Under the pieces are notes generated by a model. It searched no databases. It was not told the origin of the DNA and saw only the letters and a program-made list of their open reading frames with translations. Position numbers and translations under genes: made by a program. Positions 33,387 through 43,950 of a stretch of DNA of 64,000 nucleotides are shown here, piece by piece. Origin of the DNA: Zestomonas carbonaria (GTDB lineage: Bacteria; Pseudomonadota; Gammaproteobacteria; Pseudomonadales; Pseudomonadaceae); assembly GCF_904061905.1 (NCBI RefSeq), contig NZ_CAJFCI010000030.1, forward strand, positions 62,001 to 126,000, read 5' to 3'. The stretch's first letter is position 1, and each line of letters opens with the position of its first letter.

Positions 33387-35297
33387 TCAGGCTTTTTCCA
33401 CCAGCATGCGGCCGACCATTTCCATGTGCAGGGCATGGCAGAACCAACTGCAGTAGTACCAGTGCACCCCGGGCTTGTCGGCGACGAAGGTGATCGAGGA
33501 GGTCTGCTGCGGGCTGATCTCCATGCTCACGCCGTGGTTGACCATGACGAAGCCGTGGGACACGTCCTCGATCTCGTCGAGGTTGGTGATGGTCACGGTG
33601 ACTTCATCGCCCTGCTTCACGGTGAACTCGGTGAGGCCGTAGGAGGGCGCCATCGAGGTCATGTACACGCGCACCTTCTTGCCGTCGCGGATCACCTTGT
33701 TGTCGGTCAACAGGTTGATGCCGTCCTTCCCGGCCTGCTTCACCGTCTCGGCGAAGTACGGGTCGTCGCGCGACCAGATCTTCCTGGTCTTGATCTGGTC
33801 GCGGCGGGCGAGGATGCAGTCGTGCGGCTCGGCGAAGGTCGGGCCGTCGTGGACCAGCTTCATCTCGTCGCCGGAGATGTCGATCAACTGGTCGTTCTCC
33901 GGGTGCAGCGGGCCGGTGGGCAGGAAGCGGTCCTTGGAGAACTTGCTGAGCACGATGACCCACTTGCCGTCCGCCTCGCGGGTCTCGCACAGCGAGGCGT
34001 GGTTGTGCCCCGGTTGGTAGTGCACGTCGAGCTTCTGGCGGATGTAGTCGACCTTCTCGCCCTTGTAGGCGCGCACTGCGTCTTCCAGGTTCCACTTGAC
34101 CAGTTGGCTGTCGATGAACAGCGTGGTGTAGGCGTTGCCGCGGCCGTCGAAGGTGGTGTGCAGCGGGCCTAGGCCCAGCTCCGGCTCGCCGACCACCACG
34201 TCGCGCGGGTCCTCGAGCTTGCCGGCGAACAGGTCGGGAAGCTTGTCGATGGCGATCATGCTGCAGGTCGGCGACAGCTTGCCGTTGGCGATGAAGTACT
34301 TGCCGTCCGGCGAGGTGTTCAGGCCGTGGGGGTTCTTCGGCACCGGGATGTAGCGGGTGACCGGGCTGTCCTTGCCGTCCTTCTTGCGCCCGTCGACCAC
34401 CGGCACCTTCGAATCGCCTAGGGTGACGAAGCGGCCGGCCTTGATCTCGGCCTCGATGCGCGGGATGTCGAACACCACCACCCAGTCGCGCTCGTTGCGC
34501 ATCATGCCGCCGAGGTCGAAGGCCTTCTCCGAGTTGTAGCAGGTGGAGGCGGTGAACCTGCCGGTGTAGTCCATGTCGGTGTTGTCGAGGTTGCCGTCGA
34601 CGATCACCTGCCAGGCCACCTGCATGGTTTCGGCGTCGATGGCGTTGTACATCGTGAAGGCGTTGTCGCCGAGTTCGAAGGTCGAGCCATCGTTGGGGTG
34701 GGGAATGATGAACTCGGCGTTGCAGAACACGTACTTGGTGTGCGGCACCTTCTGCAGGCGCAGGCCGTGGATCGCCTGGACGTTGGGGATGGTGGTGATC
34801 TTGTCGCACTTCATGATGTCCAGGCGGATGCGTGCGACGCGGCTGTTGGCCTTGTCGTTGATGAACAGGTACTTGCCGTCGTACTTGCCGTCGGTCATCG
34901 AGATGTGCGGGTGGTGGCAGTCGCCGTTGGCGTACCTGGCGCTCTCGCCGAGGATGTGTCTGCTCTCGTTGGTGAGCCCCCAGCCGGTGGCCGAGTCGAC
35001 GTTGAACACCGGGATGCGCATCAGCTCGCGCATCGACGGGATGCCCAGCACGCGCACTTCGCCGGAGTGGCCGCCGCTCCAGAAGCCGTAGTAGTCGTCC
35101 AGCTCGCCGGGGCCGACGTGGGCCTTGGCCTGTGCCGCCTTGACCGTTTCGGCCCAGGCTTCGCGCGGGATCACCGCGCTGCCCAGGGCGCCGGCGCCGA
35201 CCAGAGCCGCTGCGCCGGTGACCGCCGAGGCGCCGAGGAATCCGCGCCGACTGAGACCGCTGCCTTCTTCCTGCGGGTTGTTAAGTTCGTCTGTCAT
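33387..35297 (-). CDS. nosZ: Nitrous-oxide reductase NosZ
   Basis: A 636-residue periplasmic copper enzyme reducing N2O to N2, clade I. The N-terminal Tat signal SRRGFLGAS (residues 16-24) ends near AEA. The beta-propeller carries the CuZ histidines ([43 protein letters not shown]). The C-terminal cupredoxin holds CuA: C616, C620, H624 and M627, with W618. AAGGAG lies upstream of the ATG. It is part of the nosRZDFYL-tatE operon, and copper loading needs NosDFYL encoded downstream. Confidence 0.97.
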   Translation of the reverse strand: MTDELNNPQEEGSGLSRRGFLGASAVTGAAALVGAGALGSAVIPREAWAETVKAAQAKAHVGPGELDDYYGFWSGGHSGEVRVLGIPSMRELMRIPVFNVDSATGWGLTNESRHILGESARYANGDCHHPHISMTDGKYDGKYLFINDKANSRVARIRLDIMKCDKITTIPNVQAIHGLRLQKVPHTKYVFCNAEFIIPHPNDGSTFELGDNAFTMYNAIDAETMQVAWQVIVDGNLDNTDMDYTGRFTASTCYNSEKAFDLGGMMRNERDWVVVFDIPRIEAEIKAGRFVTLGDSKVPVVDGRKKDGKDSPVTRYIPVPKNPHGLNTSPDGKYFIANGKLSPTCSMIAIDKLPDLFAGKLEDPRDVVVGEPELGLGPLHTTFDGRGNAYTTLFIDSQLVKWNLEDAVRAYKGEKVDYIRQKLDVHYQPGHNHASLCETREADGKWVIVLSKFSKDRFLPTGPLHPENDQLIDISGDEMKLVHDGPTFAEPHDCILARRDQIKTRKIWSRDDPYFAETVKQAGKDGINLLTDNKVIRDGKKVRVYMTSMAPSYGLTEFTVKQGDEVTVTITNLDEIEDVSHGFVMVNHGVSMEISPQQTSSITFVADKPGVHWYYCSWFCHALHMEMVGRMLVEKA

Positions 35298-35339
35298 GAC
35301 TTGCTCCTTGAGTTGCTGTCATGGGGAGGGTTGGCGTAC

Positions 35340-37490
35340 TCAAAGCTGCCGGACGGCGATCAGCGCGTCGTCGTCCTCCGGCGCCCGCTTGCCGCGCTTC
35401 TTGCGCTTGTTCACCAGGGGCGGGCACTTGTGTTCGTTGTGGTAGGTCATCTGGCAGTCGAGGCAGTAGTGGCACTCGTTGCCGTTGATGCGACCGTCGG
35501 GGTGGATGGCCTGGATCTCGCATTCCCTGGCGCAGAGCTGGCAGGGCTGGCCGCATTCCTTGCGGCGCTTGAGCCAGTCGAACAGGCGCGCCTTGCCGGG
35601 GATCGCCAGGGCCGCGCCGAGCGGGCAGAGGTAGCGGCAATAGACCTTGCGGGTGAACAGGTTGACCACCAGCAGCGCCACGGCGTAGAGCACGAACCAC
35701 CACTGGCGGTCGAACTTGAGCATGATGGCGGTCTTGAAGGGTTCGACCTCGGCGGCCTGTTCGGCCATCGTCATGGATTCGAGCGAGAGGCCGAACAGCA
35801 CCAGCAGGATGATGTACTTGATCGCCCAGAGCCGTTCGTGCACGGCGAAGGGCAGCTCGAACTGCGGCACCCGGAGCTTGCGCGCCGCCTCGTTGAGCAG
35901 TTCCTGCAAGGCGCCGAACGGGCACAGCCAGCCGCAGAACACACCGCGCCCCCAGAGCAGCACGCTGGCGGCGGTGAAGGTCCAGAGGATGAACAGGACC
36001 GGGTCGCTGAGGAACAGCTCCCAGCGGAAGCCTGCGAACAGCGCGTGGACGAAGGTCAGCACGTTGACCACCGACAACTGGCCCAGGCAGTACCAGCCGA
36101 TATAGAACAGGGTGAATAACAGGTAGCCACGGCGCAGCCAGTGCAGGAAGCGCGGCTGGCGGGTGAAGCTGTCCTGCAGGAAGAGGATCGCCAGCAACAG
36201 CAGCAGGGCGGCGCCGAGCACGCCGACCTGGAAGCTCTTCTGGTACCAGACGCGCAGCCACAGCGGGCGCTTGGCCTCTTCCAGGGCGGCCAGTTCCTCG
36301 GCGCTCGGCTGCGGCCGTTCGAGGTATTCCTCGGGGGTCTGGTAGGGCAGTTCGAAGCTGGTGAACACGCCCGCCACCGGACCGGTCTGGCGGCGCACCA
36401 GCAACTCCAGGGTCCAGGGTGTGCCGGGGTCGAAGCGCTGGTGGGCGCGGGCGATGAAGATGGCCATCTCGGCGAAGCGCGGCATGCCCTCGGCGTAGAC
36501 GTCGGACAGGCGTTGGTAGTCGAGGTCGCGGAAGCTGAGGATGTCGCCGAACTGGCGCACCTGCACCCGGTCGAAGATGCCGCCGCGCACGTAGCCTGAG
36601 CCCTTGAACGAATACTCGCCGTTGCCGAGCACGACGATGGCGTATTCGCCCGGTTCGAGCGAGTCCATCAGTTCACGGTACTGGCTGTCGCCGAGCAGGT
36701 TGCGGCCGACGCCCGGCGGGTTGAGCAGGGCGGTGTAGAGGTCGATGAAGGTGTCGTCCCGGTGCTCCGGGCTGGCTTCGCCGATGCCTTCGGCCTCGCT
36801 GTCCTTGAAGGCTTCGTCGATCTGTCCCTTGTTCAGGTGCAGGCGGCGGATCGCGCCGCTGCCGGTCAGCTCGCTCCAGGTGGCCGGCTGGAACAGGTCG
36901 GTGCGCACCAGCGCCGGCTTCGGCCGCACGCTGCCGCCGTCCTCGATCAGGCCGAGGGACACCGCCACCGTGTGGGCGGCGCGCATGACGATCTCGTTGA
37001 CCACCATCACCGTCACGGTGGCGCCGCTGACGGCATCGACGGTGACCGCCTGCGGGTCGGCCGAGCGGCCCACCACCACCCGCTGGTCGGCGTGGATGCC
37101 GGCGTACCTGGCGCTGAAGGCGTGCAGCTTTTCCTCGGGGATGCCGATCAGCAGGATCGGTTCGTGGTGTTCGAGCACGTAGGCGTCGCGGATCACCGCC
37201 CGTGGGTCGAGGATCACCTGGAGGTTGATCGGCTTGCCGGAATAGGCGGGGATGTCGGTGACGCGGATGCTCTGGAAGGCGTAGCCGAGGGTTTCCTCGC
37301 CCTTGCTCAGGCGGCGCACGCCGTATTCGCCCTCAGGCTCGCCGATCCGCTCGACCTCGGGGAACACCTGCTCGATCCGCGTGCGCTCCAGATCGCCGAG
37401 CTCGGCGCCGTGGGCGGCCATGCCGGCCAGCAACAACAGCCAGGCGAAGCGGGCGCAGAGCCGTCCGAGCAAGTCGTGAACGCCAGTCAT
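35340..37490 (-). CDS. nosR: NosR, flavin/iron-sulfur membrane regulator of N2O reduction
   Basis: A 716-residue polytopic protein. A signal peptide leads into a periplasmic FMN-binding domain (~70-200) with DAVSGATVTV. About six membrane helices follow, with cytoplasmic CGWLCPFGALQE and CRYLCPLGAAL (CxxxCP motifs). Two 4Fe-4S clusters close the protein (CGQPCQLCARECEIQAI; CHYCLDCQMTYHNEHKCPP). NosR sustains electron flow to NosZ and nosZ expression. The ATG at 37490 follows AGGAA; an upstream frame to 37538 has no signal peptide. It lies 85 bases after the cytochrome c551 gene and has no ANR/DNR box of its own, so it is probably read from that gene's promoter. Confidence 0.95.
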   Translation of the reverse strand: MTGVHDLLGRLCARFAWLLLLAGMAAHGAELGDLERTRIEQVFPEVERIGEPEGEYGVRRLSKGEETLGYAFQSIRVTDIPAYSGKPINLQVILDPRAVIRDAYVLEHHEPILLIGIPEEKLHAFSARYAGIHADQRVVVGRSADPQAVTVDAVSGATVTVMVVNEIVMRAAHTVAVSLGLIEDGGSVRPKPALVRTDLFQPATWSELTGSGAIRRLHLNKGQIDEAFKDSEAEGIGEASPEHRDDTFIDLYTALLNPPGVGRNLLGDSQYRELMDSLEPGEYAIVVLGNGEYSFKGSGYVRGGIFDRVQVRQFGDILSFRDLDYQRLSDVYAEGMPRFAEMAIFIARAHQRFDPGTPWTLELLVRRQTGPVAGVFTSFELPYQTPEEYLERPQPSAEELAALEEAKRPLWLRVWYQKSFQVGVLGAALLLLLAILFLQDSFTRQPRFLHWLRRGYLLFTLFYIGWYCLGQLSVVNVLTFVHALFAGFRWELFLSDPVLFILWTFTAASVLLWGRGVFCGWLCPFGALQELLNEAARKLRVPQFELPFAVHERLWAIKYIILLVLFGLSLESMTMAEQAAEVEPFKTAIMLKFDRQWWFVLYAVALLVVNLFTRKVYCRYLCPLGAALAIPGKARLFDWLKRRKECGQPCQLCARECEIQAIHPDGRINGNECHYCLDCQMTYHNEHKCPPLVNKRKKRGKRAPEDDDALIAVRQL

Positions 37491-37575
37491 GGGGTTTCCT
37501 CCCCGCCCCGCGGGAACAGCGCCATCGCCGATGGCCATCGAGTCAGGCGCTCCTCACCGGCTGCGGGCGTTGGCG

Positions 37576-37890
37576 TCACTTGAGGGTGACGATCCACTCG
37601 GCGATGGTCTTGGCCTCTTCCTCGGTCACCGCGTTCGGCGGCATCGGGATCGGTCCCCAGATGCCCTGGCTGCCCTTCTTGATGCTGGTCGCCAAGTGGT
37701 CGACGGCATCGGCCTGGCCGGCGTATTTCCCCGCCACGTCCTGGAAGGCCGGACCGACCAGCTTCATGTTGAGGTTGTGGCAGGCCACGCAGGCCTTGGC
37801 CTTGAACAGTTCCTCGCCGCCGGCGGCGAAGGTCGTCGAGTGGACCAGCAGTCCGCCGAACATCAGCAGCGCGACCAGCTTCTTTTCCAT
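37576..37890 (-). CDS. nirM: Cytochrome c-551, denitrification electron donor
   Basis: A 104-residue class-I cytochrome c with a signal peptide (residues ~1-22), heme site C34-VACH38 and axial Met83 in WGPIPMPPN. The whole pattern is NirM/c551 of pseudomonads, where it passes electrons to nitrite reductase in the periplasm. Here it heads the nos operon and lies beside nirQ, not in a nirS operon. The likely acceptors are NirK, NorCB or NosZ. A TTGATGACAATCAA box lies 106 bases upstream. The start ATG has AGGAA upstream. The symbol is by homology; the operon context differs. Confidence 0.9.
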   Translation of the reverse strand: MEKKLVALLMFGGLLVHSTTFAAGGEELFKAKACVACHNLNMKLVGPAFQDVAGKYAGQADAVDHLATSIKKGSQGIWGPIPMPPNAVTEEEAKTIAEWIVTLK

Positions 37891-37995
37891 GGCATTGCTT
37901 CCTCGCAGGCTTTGGCGCCGTGGCGCCGGACGGTTGCGCCAGGCCTTGGGCCGGGCGTTCGTCGGCATTCTAGGAGGGGGGATGAGCGGGCTCTC

Positions 37996-38009
37996 TTGAT
38001 GACAATCAA
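37996..38009. promoter_or_regulatory. ANR/DNR box between cytochrome c551 and nirQ
   Basis: TTGATGACAATCAA matches the FNR-family consensus TTGAT-N4-ATCAA perfectly. It is central to the 200-base divergent gap, 106 bases from the c551 start and 82 bases from the nirQ start. One site may therefore serve both the c551-nos and nirQ-norEF transcripts. Confidence 0.9.
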
Positions 38010-38090
38010 GAACTTCTCGCGATGTGCTTGAGGCGGGTGTCGGCGCGGCGATAGCGTGCCTGGCCATACGCATCACTGGAGATTTTTCCC

Positions 38091-38888
38091 ATGAACGCTC
38101 CCGCTCCGCTCGCCCCGTTGCCCTTCTATCAACCGCTCGGCAACGAGGTGGCGCTGTTCACCCAGGCCTGGGAGCAGGGCATGCCGGTGCTGATCAAGGG
38201 CCCGACCGGCTGCGGCAAGACCCGTTTCGTCCAGCACATGGCGCGGCGCCTGGGGTTGCCGCTGTACACCGTGGCCTGCCACGACGACCTGTCGGCGGCG
38301 GACCTGGTCGGCCGCCACCTGATCGGCGCCGAGGGAACCTGGTGGCAGGACGGCCCGCTGACCCGCGCGGTGCGCGAAGGCGGCATCTGCTACCTCGACG
38401 AAGTGGTCGAGGCGCGCCAGGATACCGCCGTGGTGCTGCACCCGCTGGCCGACGACCGCCGCGAGCTGTTCATCGAGCGCACCGGCGAATCGCTCAGGGC
38501 GCCGCCCGGCTTCATGCTGGTGGTGTCCTACAACCCCGGCTACCAGAACCTGCTCAAGGGCATGAAGCCGAGCACCCGCCAGCGTTTCGTGGCGCTGCGC
38601 TTCGACTACCCGGCGGCCGAGGAGGAGGCGCGCATCGTCGCCAACGAGGCCGGCGTCGAACTGGGGCTGGCGCTGCGCCTGGTACAACTGGGCCAGGCCC
38701 TGCGCCGGCTGGAGCAGCAGGACCTGGAGGAAGTCTGCTCGACCCGCCTGCTGGTGTTCGCCGCGCGCCTGATCCGGGGCGGCGTGGCGCCGCGCGAGGC
38801 GTGCCTGGCCGGGCTGGCCGAGCCGCTGTCGGACGATGCGCGCACCGTCGCGGCGCTGATGGACGTGGTCGATGTCCACTTCGCCTGA
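38091..38888 (+). CDS. nirQ: NirQ/NorQ MoxR-type AAA+ ATPase
   Basis: A 265-residue AAA+ ATPase of the MoxR/CbbQ group. Walker A is GPTGCGKT (residues 37-44), Walker B GICYLDEV, then a sensor region STRQRFVALRFDY. It acts with the VWA protein NorD to activate nitric-oxide reductase (Fe or Ca insertion/assembly) in the cytoplasm. It is the first gene of nirQ-norE-norF, driven from the ANR/DNR box at 37996. The 3' end overlaps norE by 17 bases. It matches PA0520. Confidence 0.94.
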   Translation: MNAPAPLAPLPFYQPLGNEVALFTQAWEQGMPVLIKGPTGCGKTRFVQHMARRLGLPLYTVACHDDLSAADLVGRHLIGAEGTWWQDGPLTRAVREGGICYLDEVVEARQDTAVVLHPLADDRRELFIERTGESLRAPPGFMLVVSYNPGYQNLLKGMKPSTRQRFVALRFDYPAAEEEARIVANEAGVELGLALRLVQLGQALRRLEQQDLEEVCSTRLLVFAARLIRGGVAPREACLAGLAEPLSDDARTVAALMDVVDVHFA

Positions 38889-39456
38889 GGCGCTGGCCAC
38901 GGTCCGGCGGCTGCCGGGCGACCTGGCCATGTGGTTCTTCATCCTCGCCGAGCTGACGGTGTTCGGCATCCTGATCCTCGCCTTCGCCGTGGCCCAGTAC
39001 CTGGACGCCGAAGGCTTCCGCGCCGGCCGCGCGGCACTGGATCGTTCCACCGGCCTGGCGCTGACCCTGAGCCTGCTGACCGCCGGCTTCCTGGCCGCCG
39101 TGGCGGTGGAACGGGTGCGCCAGGGGCGACAGCGGGCGGCCGCCGTTCTGCTGGGCGGCGCGTTGGCGGTGGCGCTGGTCTACGTGCTGCTCAAGCTCGG
39201 CGAATACCGTCATCTGGCGGCGTTGGGGCTGGATCTGGAGCACAGCACCTTCTTCACCCTGTACTGGATCCTCACCGGCTTCCACTTCCTGCACGTGCTG
39301 CTGGGCATGGCGATCCTCGTCTGGATGGCCGGCCGCTGCTGGCGCGGCGCCTACCGCGACGGCTCGCTCGGCGGGCTCGAGTCCGGGGCGCTCTACTGGC
39401 ACATGGTGGACCTGGTGTGGGTGATGCTGTTTCCCCTGGTGTACATGCTGGAGTGA
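38872..39456 (+). CDS. norE: NorE/NirO, cytochrome c oxidase subunit III-like protein
   Basis: A 194-residue membrane protein with five helices of the heme-copper oxidase subunit III family (GDLAMWFFILAELTVFGILIL; HSTFFTLYWILTGFHFLHVLLGM; ALYWHMVDLVWVMLFPLVYM). In denitrifiers NorE/NirO supports full nitric-oxide reductase activity. It overlaps nirQ by 17 bases and is followed four bases later by norF. It matches PA0521 (nirO). Confidence 0.92.
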   Translation: MSTSPEALATVRRLPGDLAMWFFILAELTVFGILILAFAVAQYLDAEGFRAGRAALDRSTGLALTLSLLTAGFLAAVAVERVRQGRQRAAAVLLGGALAVALVYVLLKLGEYRHLAALGLDLEHSTFFTLYWILTGFHFLHVLLGMAILVWMAGRCWRGAYRDGSLGGLESGALYWHMVDLVWVMLFPLVYMLE

Positions 39457-39460
39457 GGCG

Positions 39461-39709
39461 ATGAAGGCACTGACGGGCGCCTGGCTGGCGCTGGTGGTCC
39501 TGTCGCTGGCCACCGTCTGGATGGGCGGGCGGGAGTCGCTTGGCCTGCTGGCGGCGGCAGGCATCCTGGGCCTGGCGCTGGGCAAGGCGTGGGTCATCGT
39601 CGCACGCTTCATGGAACTGGGCCCCGGACCCGCGCTGTGGCGCCGCCTGCTGCTCGGCTGGCCCGTGCTGCTCGCCGTGGCCGTGCTGGCGCTGCACCCC
39701 ATCGGCTGA
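39461..39709 (+). CDS. norF: NorF-like small membrane protein (COX subunit IV-like)
   Basis: An 82-residue protein with two to three hydrophobic helices (LTGAWLALVVLSLATVWMGG; GILGLALGKAWVIVARFMELG; LLGWPVLLAVAVLAL). It resembles the subunit IV of cytochrome c oxidase and the PA0522/NorF family. It is the last gene of the nirQ-norEF unit and is likely an accessory of nitric-oxide reductase. Identification rests on length, topology and position. Confidence 0.8.
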   Translation: MKALTGAWLALVVLSLATVWMGGRESLGLLAAAGILGLALGKAWVIVARFMELGPGPALWRRLLLGWPVLLAVAVLALHPIG

Positions 39710-39722
39710 GCGCTCCGCGCTT

Positions 39723-39757
39723 GCTCCCTCTCCCTCCGGGAGAGGGCCGGGGTGGGG
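39723..39757. repeat. TCCCTCTCCC-type palindrome, copy 1
   Basis: CCCTCTCCC-TCC-GGGAGAGGG is followed by CCGGGGTGGGG, between norF and norC. A near-identical element lies at 55969-56004 downstream of pycB. Confidence 0.7.
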
Positions 39758-39794
39758 CCGAGTTTCCACCCTGCACGGCCGCCCGTTCCTGCCC

Positions 39795-39815
39795 GTAGCC
39801 CGGATGCAATCCGGG
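39795..39815. repeat. GTAGCCCGGATGCAATCCGGG repeat, copy 1
   Basis: A short inverted repeat: arms CCCGGAT and ATCCGGG around GCA. Further copies are at 43728-43748, 45558-45620 (paired), 56042-56092 and 63367-63405. All are intergenic, as expected of a REP-like family. Confidence 0.8.
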
Positions 39816-39848
39816 AAGCGAACCACCCCCTTCCCTATGTCCGACTGA

Positions 39849-41798
<1,950 letters not shown>

Positions 41799-41811
41799 CT
41801 TCCTCCCCCTT

Positions 41812-41843
41812 GGCCCGTCTGCCTTGCAGCGGGCCGCTTTTTT
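41812..41843 (+). terminator. Possible weak terminator/attenuator between norB and norD
   Basis: GGCCCG and CGGGCC form a 6-bp stem with a 12-base loop, followed two bases later by TTTTTT. It lies 14 bases after norB and 20 bases before norD. It could cap the abundant norCB message while allowing some read-through into norD. The short stem and long loop make this uncertain. Confidence 0.5.
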
Positions 41844-41863
41844 GAGCGATCCGCGAGGGCGCC

Positions 41864-43705
41864 ATGGCCGTCAACCTGGAACTGGAAGAACGCTTCGGCA
41901 GCGCCTGGCACCGCTTCATCACCCGCCGTGCCAGCCCCGAGTTCGCCGAGGCGGCGGTGACGCTGGGCGAGGTGCGCCAGCGCCTGGCGCTGCTGTTCCG
42001 CGCCACCGGCGGTGCCGCCGGGGTCGGCGTGGAGGCGGCTGGCGCCCGCGAGCTGCTGGTGCGCCGCAGCCTGCTGCAACAGATCGCCGGCACCTGCGAG
42101 CAGTTGCCGGTGGCCTGGTTCGACGGCGATTCCCTGCGCCTGCCGGCCAGCCTGGCGGTCTACCCGGATGCGGCGCTGAACCGCGAGCTGTACCGCTGGC
42201 TGGCGCTGCTCGCCGCGCAGAGCGCGCCGCTGCACCATTGGGCGCGGGACAACCAGGCCTGGACCTGCGCACTGCTGGAGCGCTACCCGCCGCTGCGCGC
42301 GCGCTACCGGCGGCTGGTCGAGGCCCACCTGCCGCTGCGTCCCGACCCGGCGCACCTGCCGCCGGCCGAGGCGGCGCTGGAACGGGCGTTGCGCCGGGCC
42401 CTGCGCGAGCCGGGCAGCGTCGCCGCCTTTCCACGCAGCGAAAGGGCGCCCTGGCCGCTGCCCCTGTGGCTGTATCCGCCGCAACGGCTGGCGGCGCCGC
42501 AGCACACCGAACTGGTCGAAGGCGATGGCGAGGGAGGGCTGTCGCCGCCCGGCCACGGCGGTGTGGCGCGCAAGAAGGCCGAGCGCGCCGAACGTGATCC
42601 GGGCAAGGGCGGCCTGCTGCTGTTCCGCCTGGAAAACCTGTTCAGTTGGTCCGAGCATGTCGAGCTGGATCGCGCCGGCGACGACAGCGAGGACCTGGAC
42701 GCCGCGCGGGTGGCCGACGACCTCGACCACCTGAGCCTGTCGCGGCAGCGCCAGCGCAAGGGCGGCGGCCTCAAGCTCGATCTCGACCTGCCGCCGGCCG
42801 AGGCTGACGACCTGCCGCTGGGCGAGGGCATCCGCCTGCCCGAGTGGGACTACCGCCGCCAGTGCCTGCTGGCCGACCACGTCAACCTGCAACCGATGCT
42901 GCCGCGCGATGCCGTGCCGGCGCCGCTGCCGCCGTCCCTGGCGGTCACCGCGCGGCGCCTGCGCCGGCAGTTCGAGGGCCTGCGCAACCAGCGCCAGTGG
43001 CTGCGCCGCCAGCCCCAGGGTTCGGAACTGGATTTGCAGGCTTGGCTGGATTTCGTCGTCGAGCGGCGCCAGGGCCAGTGCGGCGAGCCGGGGCTGTTCC
43101 TCGAGCAGCGCCAGACCCGCCGCGACCTGGCCTGCCTGCTGCTGGCCGACCTGTCGATGTCCACCGACGCCCATATCGACGACCACCACCGGGTGATCGA
43201 GCTGATCGGCGACAGCCTGCTGCTGTTCGGTGAGGCCTTGCAGGCGGTGGGCGACCGCTTCGCCCTGTACGGTTTCTCCTCGCTGCGCCGCCACCAGGTG
43301 CGCCTGATGCAGTTGAAGACGTTCTCGGAAAGCTACGGCGACACCGTGCGCGGACGCATCCAGGCGCTGCGCCCGGGCTACTACACGCGCATGGGCGCGG
43401 CCATCCGCCAGGCCACCCGGCTGCTCGTCGAGCGCCGCGAACGCCAGCGCCTGCTGCTGATCCTCACCGACGGCAAGCCCAACGACCTGGATCACTACGA
43501 GGGACGCTACGGCGTCGAGGACACCCGCCAGGCGGTGCTCGAGGCGCGCCGCGAAGGACTGCTGCCGTTCTGCATCACCATCGACCGCGAGGCCGGCGAC
43601 TACCTGCCGCACATGTTCGGCAGCCAGGGCTACCTGATGATCCGCGACCCGGCGCAACTGCCGGTGCGCCTGCCGCACCTGTACCGGCAACTGACCCGGC
43701 GCTGA
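41864..43705 (+). CDS. norD: NorD, VWA-domain activator of nitric-oxide reductase
   Basis: A 613-residue protein. It has a long helical N-terminal region, a charged linker (~225-340), and a C-terminal von Willebrand A domain (~425-610) with the MIDAS start LLADLSMSTDA and the later LILTDGKPND. It pairs with the MoxR ATPase NirQ/NorQ to activate NorCB; both partners are present here but in separate transcripts. It is cytoplasmic. It follows norB by 65 bases with a hairpin and T-run between. It matches PA0525. Confidence 0.93.
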   Translation: MAVNLELEERFGSAWHRFITRRASPEFAEAAVTLGEVRQRLALLFRATGGAAGVGVEAAGARELLVRRSLLQQIAGTCEQLPVAWFDGDSLRLPASLAVYPDAALNRELYRWLALLAAQSAPLHHWARDNQAWTCALLERYPPLRARYRRLVEAHLPLRPDPAHLPPAEAALERALRRALREPGSVAAFPRSERAPWPLPLWLYPPQRLAAPQHTELVEGDGEGGLSPPGHGGVARKKAERAERDPGKGGLLLFRLENLFSWSEHVELDRAGDDSEDLDAARVADDLDHLSLSRQRQRKGGGLKLDLDLPPAEADDLPLGEGIRLPEWDYRRQCLLADHVNLQPMLPRDAVPAPLPPSLAVTARRLRRQFEGLRNQRQWLRRQPQGSELDLQAWLDFVVERRQGQCGEPGLFLEQRQTRRDLACLLLADLSMSTDAHIDDHHRVIELIGDSLLLFGEALQAVGDRFALYGFSSLRRHQVRLMQLKTFSESYGDTVRGRIQALRPGYYTRMGAAIRQATRLLVERRERQRLLLILTDGKPNDLDHYEGRYGVEDTRQAVLEARREGLLPFCITIDREAGDYLPHMFGSQGYLMIRDPAQLPVRLPHLYRQLTRR

Positions 43706-43727
43706 GTTGTACCCTGGGGTGGTTTTT

Positions 43728-43748
43728 CCCGGATTGCATCCGGGCTAC
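43728..43748. repeat. GTAGCCCGGATGCAATCCGGG repeat, copy 2 (inverted)
   Basis: It reads CCCGGATTGCATCCGGGCTAC on the plus strand, the inverted orientation of the copy at 39795. It fills most of the gap between the convergent norD and dnrP genes. Confidence 0.8.
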
Positions 43749-43763
43749 GTGGCTACAGTCCCA

Positions 43764-43946
43764 TCAGCGCGGCAACCAGACGGCCATCGCCAGGCAGAAC
43801 AGGCCGAGGCCGATGCAGAACCAGTGGAAGCGCCGCAGGCGCCGTTGGCGGGCTATGGCCTGGCCGGCGGGCAGGGGCATGCCGCAGTGCGAACAGTCGG
43901 ACTGGTCGTCGGGACTGCTCTGCTGGCAGTACAGGCACTGGCGCAT
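43764..43946 (-). CDS. dnrP: DnrP-like small zinc-ribbon membrane protein
   Basis: A 60-residue protein. The N-terminal zinc ribbon CLYCQQSSPDDQSDCSHCG carries two CxxC pairs, and a single C-terminal membrane helix (FHWFCIGLGLFCLAMAVWL) follows. This matches the DnrP/PA0526 type found next to dnr in pseudomonads, function unknown. The ATG at 43946 starts just after the dnr stop (TGA at 43951), so the two genes are coupled. A different frame over the same bases (43753-43938) is Arg/Pro-rich and not credible. Confidence 0.82.
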   Translation of the reverse strand: MRQCLYCQQSSPDDQSDCSHCGMPLPAGQAIARQRRLRRFHWFCIGLGLFCLAMAVWLPR

Positions 43947-43950
43947 GGCG

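Noticed and set aside
37491..37575. An ANR/DNR box directly before nosR
   Set aside because: No TTGA-N6-TCAA arrangement is present in this spacer.
43753..43938. A 61-residue Arg/Pro-rich product in place of dnrP
   Set aside because: The frame at 43764-43946 gives a zinc ribbon and a membrane helix matching the DnrP type, with its start coupled to the dnr stop.
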